Below, piece by piece: positions 45,691 through 56,669 of a stretch of 64,000 nt of DNA (within the stretch, counting starts at the first letter, position 1; every line of letters starts with the position of its first letter). The notes below the pieces were generated by a model that worked only from the letters and a program-made list of their open reading frames with translations, was not told the DNA's origin and searched no databases. Both the position numbers and the translations under genes were made by a program. The stretch comes from Cepaea nemoralis (Eukaryota; Mollusca; Gastropoda; Stylommatophora; Helicidae): positions 329,501 to 393,500 of the forward strand of contig JACEFZ010003502.1 in the NCBI GenBank assembly GCA_014155875.1, written 5' to 3'.

Positions 45691-47512
45691 TGTCTGGTCT
45701 CTGATTGATAACATCCACTGTATGAGAAAATAAAGAAGAACCCACAACTACTACCATGACGTCGAGTTGCTCTATTCTCACCACAACACATTCGTCTCCA
45801 GCACAGTTATACAAGCCATCCAGGTATTTTCCTCTCGGTCTGCCTCTTTGTCTGTTTCCCTCGATCTTGCCAGTTGTCACCAAGTTCTCCAATCCATTTC
45901 TTCTCATAACATGTCCAAAAAATTTTGACTGTCTACGTCTAATTTCTCTGATCAGTTTACGATGTTCATTTGTCTCCTGTAGTACTTGGTCATTGGTTTT
46001 TCTGTCTGTCCATGGTATTCTTTGCATTTTCCTCAGAAACCACATTTCTGCAGCCATCAGATGTTTTTCAGCTTGACTGCCCATTGTCCAAGTTTCACAT
46101 CCATACAAAAGAACAGGCTCTATGTATCCCCTCAACACTCTTTTTCTCGTTTCAATTGACATCTTTTTATTGGTCAGAATGTTTTTCATCTTGCTAAAGG
46201 CTACTTTCGCCATGGCGATTCTTGTTCTAATCTCTTCAAGGCATCTCCCATCAGATGTTATGACTGTTCCAAGATAATTGTACCGATTCACTTGTTGAAG
46301 AATATTTCCATTTACTTGTATATTACATTGTGGCACTTCTTCCTTCCTAGTGACGACCATAACCTGAGTCTTTTTACAATTTAATTCTAACCCCAGTTGC
46401 TCACTGTGTACAACAACCGCATCTACTAATTGTTGCAGGTCCTGCGCATTGTCTGCAATTAATACTGTATCATCTGCATATCTAATGTTATTGATGTTTC
46501 GTCCTCCAATGCTGATTCCATTTATATCCTCTACATTTCTGAAAATATTTTCACTGTATAGGGAAAAAAGATCTGGAGACATCACACATCCCTGCCTAAC
46601 ACCTCTCTTAATTGGCTGATACTGTCCCACTTCATTATCAATCCTTATTGCAGCTTGTTGTTTCCAATATATGTTTTTTATAAGTCTAATGTCTTTCCCA
46701 TCAATTTGTAGATCTGCAAGCATATCCACCATGTTGACATGTCTAACTCTATCAAAAGCCTTTGTATAGTCAATAAAGCAAAGATGTATATCCTTGTTTA
46801 CTTCTATAGCACGTTCAATAACTGTTCGCAGCATATACACAGCATTTACTGTACCCTTTCCTTCTACAAACCCACATTGTTCTTCCCCTATTTCAGGTTG
46901 TATCTTCTTCCTCACTCTTTGCATGATAATTCTTAGCAAAATCTTTGTGATGTGACTCATTATACTAATTGTTCTATGTTGATCACATTCCAAGGTTCCT
47001 GATTTCTTTGGGATTGCAATAAATACAGAGTTACATAATTCAGGAGGTATATCTCCAGTATCATATAATGTGTTCATCAGTCTGGTGACTTGCTCTAGTC
47101 CAAATTCTTCTAAAGCTTTAATCATTTCTGTTGTGATGTTATCTGCACCGGGGGCCTTGCCAGCTTTCATATACTTAAGAACATTTCGAACCTCCATCTC
47201 CAAAATTGGCGGTCCTTCATTATTAAATCTAATATCATACTGTTCCTCTCTGTTATCATCATAAAGGTGTTTCACATAATCTGTCCATACATGTAGAATC
47301 TGGTCTTTTTCTATTATGATTTTGCCATCTTTAGTTTTTAGACACCCTGTTGATGTACTTGTTCTTTTATTAGTAAGTTCCTGAATTCTTTTGTGCACTA
47401 ATTTGGTATTTTGACTGTTGTGTTGGTTTTCAATTTCTAAGCACTTTTCCTCAAGCCATGATTCTTTTGCCTCCTTACATAATATTCTGACTTGTCTGTG
47501 GAATTTCTTCAT
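45686..47512 (-). CDS. RTE-2 reverse transcriptase
   Basis: Makes the cDNA of the element. This is a 608-codon frame: fingers ~90-200 (AGKAPGADNITTEMI), motif A LCFIDYTKAFDRVRH near 244-258, RGVRQGCVMSPDLFSLYSE near 303-321, motif C RYADDTVLIAD near 344-354, thumb and C-terminal region with RKMQRIPWTDRKTNDQ and [20 protein letters not shown]. All catalytic Asp residues are intact. After RGKYLDGL the residues come from unrelated DNA, so the natural C-terminus is lost. The first Met is the first after the frameshift, not a native start. Confidence 0.92.
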   Translation of the reverse strand: MKKFHRQVRILCKEAKESWLEEKCLEIENQHNSQNTKLVHKRIQELTNKRTSTSTGCLKTKDGKIIIEKDQILHVWTDYVKHLYDDNREEQYDIRFNNEGPPILEMEVRNVLKYMKAGKAPGADNITTEMIKALEEFGLEQVTRLMNTLYDTGDIPPELCNSVFIAIPKKSGTLECDQHRTISIMSHITKILLRIIMQRVRKKIQPEIGEEQCGFVEGKGTVNAVYMLRTVIERAIEVNKDIHLCFIDYTKAFDRVRHVNMVDMLADLQIDGKDIRLIKNIYWKQQAAIRIDNEVGQYQPIKRGVRQGCVMSPDLFSLYSENIFRNVEDINGISIGGRNINNIRYADDTVLIADNAQDLQQLVDAVVVHSEQLGLELNCKKTQVMVVTRKEEVPQCNIQVNGNILQQVNRYNYLGTVITSDGRCLEEIRTRIAMAKVAFSKMKNILTNKKMSIETRKRVLRGYIEPVLLYGCETWTMGSQAEKHLMAAEMWFLRKMQRIPWTDRKTNDQVLQETNEHRKLIREIRRRQSKFFGHVMRRNGLENLVTTGKIEGNRQRGRPRGKYLDGLYNCAGDECVVVRIEQLDVMVVVVGSSLFSHTVDVINQRPDI

Positions 47513-48581
47513 ATTTGACAGAATTATTTTTGTTGAGTCTTCTTGTTTCCATGAGGTGTAAAATTTCTTCAGTCATCCATTTCTTACGACCCACCTTCTT
47601 TAATTTTGGAATAGTTGTTTCTGCAGCCACATTGATTGAATTCTTCAACGTTTCCCATTGATCATCCACATCCTGGAATAATATCTCTAGATCAGACAAT
47701 ATTTCAAATCTGTTCTGTACTTCTATGTTGAATTTGTTTTGTATTTCCTTGTCATTACTCAATGTACACAAATCATATTTAGTGTTTCCTGTTATATACT
47801 TGACTTTCTTCAACTTTATCCTCAATGTTCCTGTGAGTAATCTGTGGTCACTATAACAATCAGCACTGGGAACTGTTTTTGCTACTGTTAGCGCGTTTCT
47901 AAATCTTCTGCTAATGAGAATGTAGTCAATCTGGTTTCTAATCCTGCTATCAGGACTCCTCCATGTCCATAATCTTCTAGGGTGTTGCTTAAACCAGGTG
48001 TTTCCTACAATCATTTCCTGTTCTTTTGCCCACTCCACGAGTCTGTATCCTCTTTCATTTCTCTCTCCTAAACCATAGTTTCCTACTGTGTATCTATCCC
48101 CTTGATTTCCTACTTTTGCATTGAAGTCCCCTATTATGATGTTTATTTCTGAATTTTTACATTTCTTTAAGGCAGCCTCTATGTCATTATAAAATTCTTC
48201 TACACTATCTTCACCTGTTGGGGCATATACTTGAATAACATTTATGCTAAAAGGTCTGCCACTTAATTTAACTAGTAGAACTCTGTCCGACACGGCCCAA
48301 TATCCTTGAACAGATGTTGATGTTTTCCGGTCCAAAATAATTGCCACTCCCCTATGACGATCTTCACCTCCAGAATAAATAATCTTGAAATCGTCATCTA
48401 TCTTGATGCCTGATCCTGTCCATCTCGTTTCGCACATACCTAAAATATTAATTTTTTCCCTTTCAATTTCTTGTTTTATGTTCTCTAATTTTCCGTCGTT
48501 GTTTAACGTCCTAACGTTCCATGTTGCTAATTTTAACGTCTCTGTCCTTGTCTTGCGATGATCAGTCTTTAAGCGAATCAT
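45815..48581 (-). mobile_element. RTE-2 LINE, best-preserved copy
   Basis: Endonuclease and RT are both nearly complete, in two overlapping frames (47475-48581 and 45815-47512) joined by one frameshift. Alone among the copies here it retains the N-terminal endonuclease. The 3' end is replaced after the RGKYLDGL codons near 45820, so the terminal AYRHGT and tail are missing. Confidence 0.93.
47475..48581 (-). CDS. RTE-2 apurinic-type endonuclease domain
   Basis: The enzyme nicks target DNA to prime reverse transcription. In this 368-codon frame the exonuclease/endonuclease/phosphatase motifs are visible: TWNVRTLN at ~20-27, CETRW at 50-54 with the catalytic Glu, [11 protein letters not shown] near 148-158 (Asp and Asn), and SDHRLL at 244-249 with the catalytic His. 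All expected catalytic residues are present. The start is the first Met and may not be the native one. The frame leaves the true path at the C-terminus (about NSVKYEE), where a small indel shifts into the RT frame. Confidence 0.9.
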   Translation of the reverse strand: MIRLKTDHRKTRTETLKLATWNVRTLNNDGKLENIKQEIEREKINILGMCETRWTGSGIKIDDDFKIIYSGGEDRHRGVAIILDRKTSTSVQGYWAVSDRVLLVKLSGRPFSINVIQVYAPTGEDSVEEFYNDIEAALKKCKNSEINIIIGDFNAKVGNQGDRYTVGNYGLGERNERGYRLVEWAKEQEMIVGNTWFKQHPRRLWTWRSPDSRIRNQIDYILISRRFRNALTVAKTVPSADCYSDHRLLTGTLRIKLKKVKYITGNTKYDLCTLSNDKEIQNKFNIEVQNRFEILSDLEILFQDVDDQWETLKNSINVAAETTIPKLKKVGRKKWMTEEILHLMETRRLNKNNSVKYEEIPQTSQNIM

Positions 48582-48800
48582 GATATACTAGGCACTTTTA
48601 AAGAGGTAGTTTGCCGTTGCTTTCCTCTATGGCAGTGACCGTACTGGTCGGAGACCGCAGCCATTGACTCAAGAAGAGCTCTTCTGTCTGCCGTCGTGAA
48701 TTCGAGACCATGACCAACGAATATCTGTCGGCTGCCCTCAAATTTCATCCACCACCTGCCTTCCGTGGCTTCTTTTGAAAACTTCCAATAAAAGAGCACA
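48582..48800 (-). other. Region upstream of RTE-2, possibly its 5' UTR or a SINE relic
   Basis: Reverse strand has GCAACGGCAAACTACCTCTT, close to the SINE-a body motif, and GGTCTCGAATTCACGACGGC, which is B-box-like. No duplication was found. Confidence 0.35.
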
Positions 48801-48835
48801 AAATAACATCACATAAAAAACCTATTTTAAAAGTA

Positions 48836-49433
48836 AGATACCCCCTCCCCACCCACCCATGACACACACAAACAGAAAAGGAAGCGAAAAGGGGGGGGGG
48901 GAGGAGGGTGAGACAGATAAAGAGACAAACAGACAGACAAACAGACAGAGAGACAGACAGATACAGAGAGACAGATAGAGAGATACAGACAGAGAGACAG
49001 GCACAGGGAGAGAGACAAAGAGAAAGAGACAGAGAGAGACAGACATAGAGACAGAGAGATAAAGAGATAGAGGGACAATGAGACAGACATAGAGACAAAG
49101 AGATACAGACAGAGAGACTGAGAGAGACAGAGAGACATGGAGACATTGAGACATAGAGACAGACACATATAGAGACAGGATGAAACAGAGAGACAGACAC
49201 ATAGAGAGATATAGAGAGAGAGAGAGACAGGAAGAAACATAAAGACAGACACAGAGAAGGGAAAAAAGTACGGAAACCCACCAGTGCAGCTGCAACAAAA
49301 AAGTTCGATATTGCTATTTTGCGATCAATCAGCGAGTCGTCAGTTAGCGAACCGTAATTTAGGAAAACACCAATCAAGAGCCAGCTGAATAGATTGCCTT
49401 GATGTGGGCAGTGGAGGGAGGAAAGTGGACGAG

Positions 49434-49464
<31 letters not shown>

Positions 49465-49580
49465 GGGGGGGGACCACACAATAAAGTCATGGCAGAGTAT
49501 GTTGACATAACATATTCGGCATGAAGAAATACAATAAGAAAAGGTTAATGTGTGTGTGTGTATATATATATGATATATTC
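48836..49580. repeat. GACA/GAGA-rich repeat, G run and short AT/GT tracts
   Basis: Purine-rich GACAGAGAGAC DNA to about 49260, ~150 bp unrecognised, then a G run at 49448-49472 and TG/AT units. Reverse Ser/Leu/Cys frames are artefacts. Confidence 0.85.
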
Positions 49581-49649
49581 CCATAGCAAATACTGCCCTT
49601 CAGTTATGAAGTATAAGATCTTCATATATTTTAGGTTACGGCTTTATTA

Positions 49650-49870
49650 TATACGTCTGCGTGGCCGCGGGATTAATGTGCCTAACCTTCCGATGCGCTG
49701 ATGATGGGGTAGCCAGATGACTCCAACATCGGTCAGCTGAGCTTCAACCTTTGACCCCTCTTTCAGAAAGCAGTAGCAAACTACGGGCCGTAAAATCTCC
49801 TAGACAATCAACCTACGGTTGGGGTTGAAAGCGACTTCGTGCCAAGCGCATGCAACATTTTTTTTAAAAC
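49650..49870 (+). mobile_element. SINE-a body with tRNA-like head
   Basis: GTCTGCGTGGCCGCGGGATT head. TCAGAAAGCAGTAGCAAACT and GGTTGGGGTTGAAAGCGACT body. Confidence 0.7.
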
Positions 49871-50059
49871 CGTCATACTCATTACTGTGAGGACAACATG
49901 AAGATGGACACACACACTTTGGTCATGGGGGTGCATGAGGAAGGAGAGATGGCAAGAGACCGAGAGTCTTTTCGGCGGGCGGAGCTCAAAGCGACGTTCT
50001 GCAAAAGACCTGCTACAGGATGACTGACCTCACATTTCCGGTCCCCAACATGGAGGATG

Positions 50060-50520
50060 GGCGGTTGAGCTGTTAAGACCTTTGGGGTGTTCATGCTTGT
50101 GGCTACTGTTTGCTTACGCATTTTCCTCTTGTTGGACTGGTAGTGCAAGGTTCCGTCGCCTTGCTACTGAGTTGAGAGCGTGGAGCGACATTGTGAGTTG
50201 TGAATTTCGTGTGGAGTGCTTTTACATCTGTCTGCGGTTGTTTGAAGCGTAAGCTGCATGTTCAAAACAAATGACGGCCGGTCAGTCACTGAACTAACTT
50301 GATTGGGTTGCCTTAAGCAGTAATGTGTGGCTGCTGGTTTTCTAGTGACTGCCGCTTCCATCGACAATGAACTGTATTTTACGTGGAAGACTTTTGTGTT
50401 GGGATACTGGCAGCGGCTTTATGCATAGTATATCTGTGCGGGTTGTTGATTTGACGAGACTCCTGTCTTGTCCACTTTGGGGCAATGTCGTGAAATACTG
50501 AGAGTTAATGATTCCCAGAT
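50060..50520 (+). repeat. REP-A copy 4
   Basis: TTGAGCTGTTAAGACCTTTG start, TGTTGGACTGGTAGTGCAAG and GTTTTCTAGTGACTGCCGCT inside. The REP-A end is missing or diverged beyond 50500. Confidence 0.72.
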
Positions 50521-52235
50521 AGACGACTGTATACACCGACTAACCAGGTAGAAGAAGGGTTAACAAACGAAGCAGTAAGGGTAACAAACAAAGGAGTGAC
50601 CAGGCGCATGTGTTTATAGGTCAAGACAGGAAAGGGGGCCGCTAACCGCACAGGTAAACTGTCGAGTGGAAAAATTGGTTTGCGACTAAAAGCAGAGAGT
50701 ATTATTGGACAGCATATTGCGGTATGGATGTGAAACGGTTCAGAGCTGTAATTTTCCACTAACGATGATAATGAAGTCTGGATGTGAGGTGTCCAGCAAT
50801 GTCAAGGACTATGCGGCAAAGATGACCTATAAAAGAGTGGCTACGTCTTTGTGAGGGAGAGTGTGTTTCTTAGGTTTCGGGAGAGAAGGATTATGAAAAG
50901 GGATGTGCTGCGTTCAGAAGAACGTTTGTGTATTTATGGTGCATTAGTACTCCCAATTCAGTAAAGGATGTTTATAAGGTATTCATATATTAGAGTATAG
51001 TTTAGCATAGGAATATAGATGGGCGTGAAGTGCATTTAACATTGCTTTCTATTAGTAGGAATAGTATAGACGATTAGGTGAATCTTCTATCCTATGTCAG
51101 AGTGGGTTTTTTCGGAAGCCTTTTCATTTCGGCTGGAGGAAAAGACACTCACATAGGAGAGAAGAGGAAGCAGACACAGATCTCATTATTAAATGTATAT
51201 CACACAGGTTTCCATACCAGTGCGGGACTTATCAACTAAGAGATAACACAGATGGCTGTGGTCAAGATCACCCAGTGTTGATAACCCACAAGAAAGCACT
51301 TTAAAGTAATAAAGCACGACACTTGTGCATAAGAAAGGAAAGAAAAGAATTGTCATCGTAAGAAGTAAGGAGGACAGAGAACGGAAAATAGAGATCATTT
51401 AAACTAATAGAAAAAACCCAATGGACTCAGTATCGAAGAGTTGCAAGGTGCATACAAAGTGCCTATACCAATTAAGAACTATCCAGTGTAGAACTTTTAC
51501 CGGACAAAAATAGAGAATACTAGAAACTCGACGTGTTTTCCAGGATGGAATTAAGAACGCTATAAGATAATAAAGAACATTCAGTTTAAGCTGACAGCAT
51601 ATGGTGATCGGGTTAAATACATTCATACAGTGGTGAACATTTTTCATTACAAAAAACGGATATATCTACAGACTCAAGCAGACGGAGCTGTCAGGGTGAG
51701 ACCGTTCTGTTGTATCTATGTCATGTCCTGTACTCTAGCTGAGAGAAGAGACGAGAGAAGACACGGAGACTATCTATCAACATCTTATCTGGCAGCCACA
51801 CTAGAAGAACATACCAACTACATAGACAATATCCATACATACACCAGACATAGTTTTTATTAATAAATCTTTTATCTTATCGTTGAAAGGAACTGTTGTC
51901 GGAGTATGTGTTGAGGGAATAATAGAGAGAGAGAAAGAAATAGATATATGGAATGGAAGACAGAAGAGAGGAGTGTAGACCAAAGTCAGTCAATAATCCC
52001 AACAGATACTAAGTTTAAAGATGTGCTTGTTGATTCCAATCTCCTCTCGGGAAATTAACAGGACAGGCAATGAGGAGCATTTAACCGCGACTAACTTATC
52101 TTACAGGTGGTCTGATTTCATCATTCGTCCAACATTGACAAAACATTCATTTGCATTCCAGTTGACTTATTCCTATAAATAATACTATGGGCAGACAGTA
52201 AAAAAAAAAAAACCAAATGAGCAAGTTATACAAGA
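50520..52235. other. Unclassified low-repeat sequence
   Basis: No recognisable gene. CCTATAAAAGAG at 50827-50838 is TATA-like and AATAAA occurs near 51862, so an old LTR or other element is possible, but I cannot find its partner or ends. Confidence 0.35.
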
Positions 52236-52249
52236 AACATGAAAACTGT

Positions 52250-52375
52250 GAAGTGATTGGATGAATTAGACGTAGACAGTGAAGATTGTTTGGCCATTTT
52301 ATGAGAAGAAATAAACTAGAGAATTTGGTGACAGCTGGCAAGAGTGCGGGGGAAAAAACAAGGAGGGGGGGGGGG
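52250..52375 (+). mobile_element. RTE 3' coding fragment
   Basis: Reads LFGHFMRRNKLENLVTAGK-like codons in the plus strand, the conserved RTE C-terminal segment, then a G run. 52380-52980 beyond it shows no gene. Confidence 0.65.
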
Positions 52376-52984
52376 CAGATAGAGCGAACGAACGTCACAA
52401 ATAATCATGCATAATCATCTTACAAACGACTCTTCAAACCACTCATCTTTCGTACATCAATTATCTATTGTACATGTTGATTTCACCTAGAAGAAAACAT
52501 TGCCAAATTAATGCTAGAGATGAAAGAAGACATACATGAAAATATAAGAAAATAGGGATAGACATGCAGGACGCCAAGCAAGCAATGTAAATGAAAACAA
52601 ATCCTAGGTAAATGTGAGCTGTGTGGAAATGAATGTGTGAAATGAGGAATCGTATATTTATTGCCCTTTGAGGCGAGTGCTTCCCCCTGTAATGCGAAAG
52701 GGCAACAATGCAAACTTGCTCATTGTCTTTGTAGTATGCGCATCTACTTGCTGCTGATCTATTACATACAGAACTTAGTGTTGAAGCAGGGAACTCGTCT
52801 CCACGCCTGGGGGTGTCCTGGGTATATGGTGCTAGATCTTATATTTGTATAGACAGAATGGGCATTGGATGGAGATGGTTGAGATTATGTATTCCGCTTT
52901 TACTTCCTTAAACGTTTCATGGCATCAGTTTTAGGCTTGGGTCAACCTGGGAGACAGAACAATTTAAAAATAATCCCCAGCTCG

Positions 52985-53655
<671 letters not shown>

Positions 53656-53867
53656 AAAACATATGCCGTGCATACATTGCAGAGGTTGAAAGGAAGCACA
53701 TGCAAGTAATGTGCAGGAAACAGCACCATGCCATAGATGTAATATTATCATATGTATATATTAATATATTTGTTGTATTTGCAATTGTAAATGAAAAATA
53801 AAAACACAATGCAACTTGTAAATACACACTGTTTTGTAAGAAATAAAAGTGTGTTTTAATGGTCAGC

Positions 53868-54105
53868 GTGGCCGAATGGATAAGAACTCTTGCTCATAAA
53901 CTTCCAGTGAGCTGGTGTCGAGGTAGCGAGTTCAACCCCTAAATTAGACTAAAATGTTGACTTCTCGTCCTTGATTTGGTCACGTAAATTACAAGTACCT
54001 CTGAAGTTGGGGTTGGTTCGCCTGATGACTGGAGACACTGGTAAAAGGGAAAAGCTAATCCACACGCAAAAGATCAGTCCGGTGCACTAGAAGCAGTTGC
54101 TCATG
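53868..54105 (+). mobile_element. SINE-b, full copy
   Basis: Head GGTCAGCGTGGCCGAATGGA-TAAGA (A box of Ser/Leu-type tRNA) with GCGAGTTCAACCCC (B-box-like) at ~53928. Body AAGTTGGGGTTGGTTCGCCT, GGAAAAGCTAATCCACACGC and GTGCACTAGAAGCAG. It stands ~100 bp upstream of the L21 pseudogene. Confidence 0.78.
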
Positions 54106-54317
54106 TATGAACTACGCTTGATTTAACAGCTACCGAACAGACACTGGGAATTCGATCACTCTTTGACTCCAGGTGGGGGAGGAGCAGAGAAAATTAAAAC
54201 AAGATGAATCCCAACGGATTTCGTCGCGTCACGCGGTACATGTTGTCACGCAAACTCAACGCCAAAGGTATTCCCCAAAACCGTCACGTTATGGCAGTTT
54301 AGAAGTGTGGAGATATA

Positions 54318-54374
54318 CGAGGGGGTTTCAAATGAAAACCTTAAGTGTGTACGTGCGTGTGTGTGTGTGTGTGC

Positions 54375-54462
<88 letters not shown>

Positions 54463-54916
54463 ATATTCGGAAAAAGTAAAGAACAAATATGTGCGTGTAT
54501 TCCTGTAGAAAAAAAAAAATTCACTTGGTTGCGTGTGTAACAGCTCACGCACCGCCTGCTGTACCTCTTTATCGGACCGAAAAGTTTTGAAACTTTTACG
54601 CCCCTCATACACTTGCTGGACTGACAGACATGAATCACCAAACTGGACCTACATTTGCCGTTGCATTTCTATAGATTTCACCCCTTCATTGGTAGAAATA
54701 AAAAAAAAAATACAGACAACAGAATTCTGCTCCTCTTTGGTACCTGTCAACAGTGGGACGGCCATATTCAAACTGTCTTTATGACGTCACCGTGCTCGTC
54801 TGCACTGTTATGTCACTCTCGACGTCCTTAACAACAATATTGTCATTTTACAAGACAATGACATGATTATTATAATTTCTATCACATTTTTAAAGTTTTA
54901 AATTGGCGCCCCCTCG
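54318..54916 (-). mobile_element. Mariner-type element inserted in the L21 pseudogene
   Basis: The ends CGAGGGGGTTTCAAATGAAA and, in reverse, CGAGGGGGCGCCAATTTAAA are inverted, with TA at 54316-54317 and 54917-54918. Removing the element restores the L21 codons GAT-ATA-GTT-GAC. The reverse strand carries a degraded mariner transposase C-terminal part (FRSDKEVQQAVRELLHTQP). A GT microsatellite lies at 54345-54458. Confidence 0.85.
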
Positions 54917-55122
54917 TAGTTGACATACGAGGTAATGGTACCATTCAGAAAATTATGCCACACAAGTTCTTCCGCGGAATGTCTGGCAGGGTGTTTAACA
55001 TGGCCCTTCATACTGCTGGTGTGGGAGTTGGCAGGGTGTTTAACATGGCCCTTCATACTGCTGGTGTGGGAGTTGGCAGGGTGTTTAACATGGCCCTTCA
55101 TACTGCTGGTGTGGAGGTTAAC

Positions 55123-55380
55123 ACTTTAAGTGCTAAACTAAAAGTAGGTTTCGACCAATCAAAAATGGATGGCGGAAAACGAGAAGTTGGGGTGTGTCAC
55201 GGTTATGACTTAAAAGTTGTTAATATGGTAGGAGACATGTATTATATACACAATAAAAGAGGGTTGTATAGGGATAACTACTGTATTGATATTTTAACTA
55301 TAGTTTGATTTATAAGCTCATGGCAGTTACAGGAGGTTTGAATAAGACGGTTTATCATCCCATGGCATTTAATCAGTTTA
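55123..55380 (+). mobile_element. Unknown 258-bp insertion in the L21 pseudogene
   Basis: It separates VEVN from the K-x-x-G-R-I-I-P part of L21. It carries an open stretch (LKVGFDQSKMDGGKREVGV, then MYYIHNKRGLYRDNYCID) that I cannot assign. A TA lies at both junctions (55119-55120 and 55379-55380), but the precise ends are uncertain. Confidence 0.5.
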
Positions 55381-55641
55381 CAAAGTGGCAACCGTATTAT
55401 TCCCAAGAATATCAATGTGACGATTGAACACATGAAATAGAGCAGCTATCCACTAGACTTCTTGGAGCATGTCGAGGGAAATGAAGCTCTGAAAAGGAAG
55501 CCCAAGGAGGAGGGCGTGAAAGCAAACAGCAAGCGAGTGCCTGCACAGCCAAGAACATCCCACTTTGTGTGTATTAATAGCACCAAGCACGAAATTCTAG
55601 CCACATTTCATGTGACATTATCGTCTAAATCGTACTAAATT

Positions 55642-55643
<2 letters not shown>

Positions 55644-55714
<71 letters not shown>
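55644..55714. repeat. (AAT)n microsatellite after the L21 copy
   Basis: About 22 AAT units followed by an A-rich end, beginning six bases past the L21 stop. Confidence 0.93.
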
Positions 55715-55717
<3 letters not shown>

Positions 55718-55764
55718 CATAAAAGCATGCCCACAGGGTTAACATGCAATCGCTACAGCTAGTT

Positions 55765-55862
55765 AGCTGCGTATCTTTTACAGGAAGTAGCAGTTAACTC
55801 CAGCATTTTTGGCTGCTTGTGATTTTTGGGCAGGTTTGTGTTCAGTAATTTGCCATTGAAAA
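55765..55862 (-). mobile_element. SINE-a 3' fragment
   Basis: In reverse: CAATGGCAAATTACTGAACA, GGAGTTAACTGCTACTTCCT and GTAAAAGATACGC. Confidence 0.65.
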
Positions 55863-56008
55863 CAATCGCTACAGAATTTAATAAAATAATAAACAATTTG
55901 TCCCCAAGCAATTTCGTGCTATGTATCTGTGATGAAACAACGTGATTGCATTTTGTAGGCCTGAATGCGCGGAGAAATAGTCGGCTAATCTTTCCCTATA
56001 AAAGGGTT

Positions 56009-56013
<5 letters not shown>

Positions 56014-56059
<46 letters not shown>

Positions 56060-56080
56060 GAGAGAGGAGAGATAGAGAGC

Positions 56081-56146
<66 letters not shown>
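56014..56146. repeat. (GA)n tract
   Basis: GAGA run with GGAG breaks. Confidence 0.95.
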
Positions 56147-56159
56147 GCTGAAACCTGAA

Positions 56160-56660
56160 ATGGAAATAATCAAAGCAAACCAGCAGAAGTCGCAGAGAAG
56201 CTGCGGGATGAAGCTCAACAAAAAAGCATAGAAAAACTGATAAAGGCGATACACAAAAAAGGAGGTAAAGAGACGTAAGCTCGAGCCAAACCAAAGAACA
56301 ACCAGAAACCACAAGTTAACGCCAGCAGTCCAACCACGGTGACCAAGCAAGCCAAGGGGACATCAGTATCCTGTCAGGTAGATGAATATAGCCTAGAGTA
56401 GCTTTCTGACACACCTGAAGATAATTTGAGCGAAAGCGAAGACGAAAAAGCATCAAAGGCGGAGTGGGAAAAATATCATGCCAGGCTCTATGAGGGGCTA
56501 AGGCAACAAAGAATAGACACAACACCATATACAAAGTCCTTCTAAGGACTGCAACCAGTCAAACCAGACGAGCCAGGAGCCTTCACTAACAAAAGAAACC
56601 ACAAGAGGAGACGGGCACAAAGGAAAGCCGCCGACTGTTCCCCAAGCTGACGTCACAGAC
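56160..56660 (+). pseudogene. Degraded, charged, coil-like coding relic of unknown origin
   Basis: One frame runs ~165 codons with only three internal stops and no frameshift. Readable parts are EVAEKLRDEAQQKSIEKLIK, SDTPEDNLSESEDEKASK and EWEKYHARLYEGLRQQRI, then a basic stretch HKRRRAQRKAA. Lys/Glu-rich helix, acidic patch and Arg-rich tail would suit a nucleic-acid-binding or Gag/ORF1-like protein, but I do not recognise a family. The preceding GA repeat hides the start. Confidence 0.4.
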
Positions 56661-56669
56661 ACAAACCAG

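Larger units (their letters stand above)
54204..55638 (+). pseudogene. RPL21: Ribosomal protein L21 retropseudogene, split by insertions
   Basis: Spread over three pieces is a protein collinear with eukaryotic L21 of the large ribosomal subunit. Piece 1 (54204-54317): MNPNGFRRVTRYMLSRK, then a stop where L21 has Tyr in Y-K-K-GDI. Piece 2 (54919-55122): VDIRGNGTIQKIMPHKFF, then GRVFNMALHTAGV. Piece 3 (55381-55638): RIIPKNINVTIEHMK, then RVPAQPRTSHFV near the C-terminus. Between pieces 1 and 2 sits a mariner element; between 2 and 3 an unknown ~258-bp insert. In-frame stops (54300 and after EHMK), a 45-bp triplication and a frameshifted C-terminus show it is dead. No introns remain, so it is most likely a processed copy. 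An (AAT)n tract follows directly. Confidence 0.87.

Noticed and set aside
54318..54916. Intron of a working RPL21 gene
   Set aside because: The segment has inverted mariner ends and TA duplications, no GT-AG boundary fits the codons, and the flanking coding sequence has stops and a triplication.
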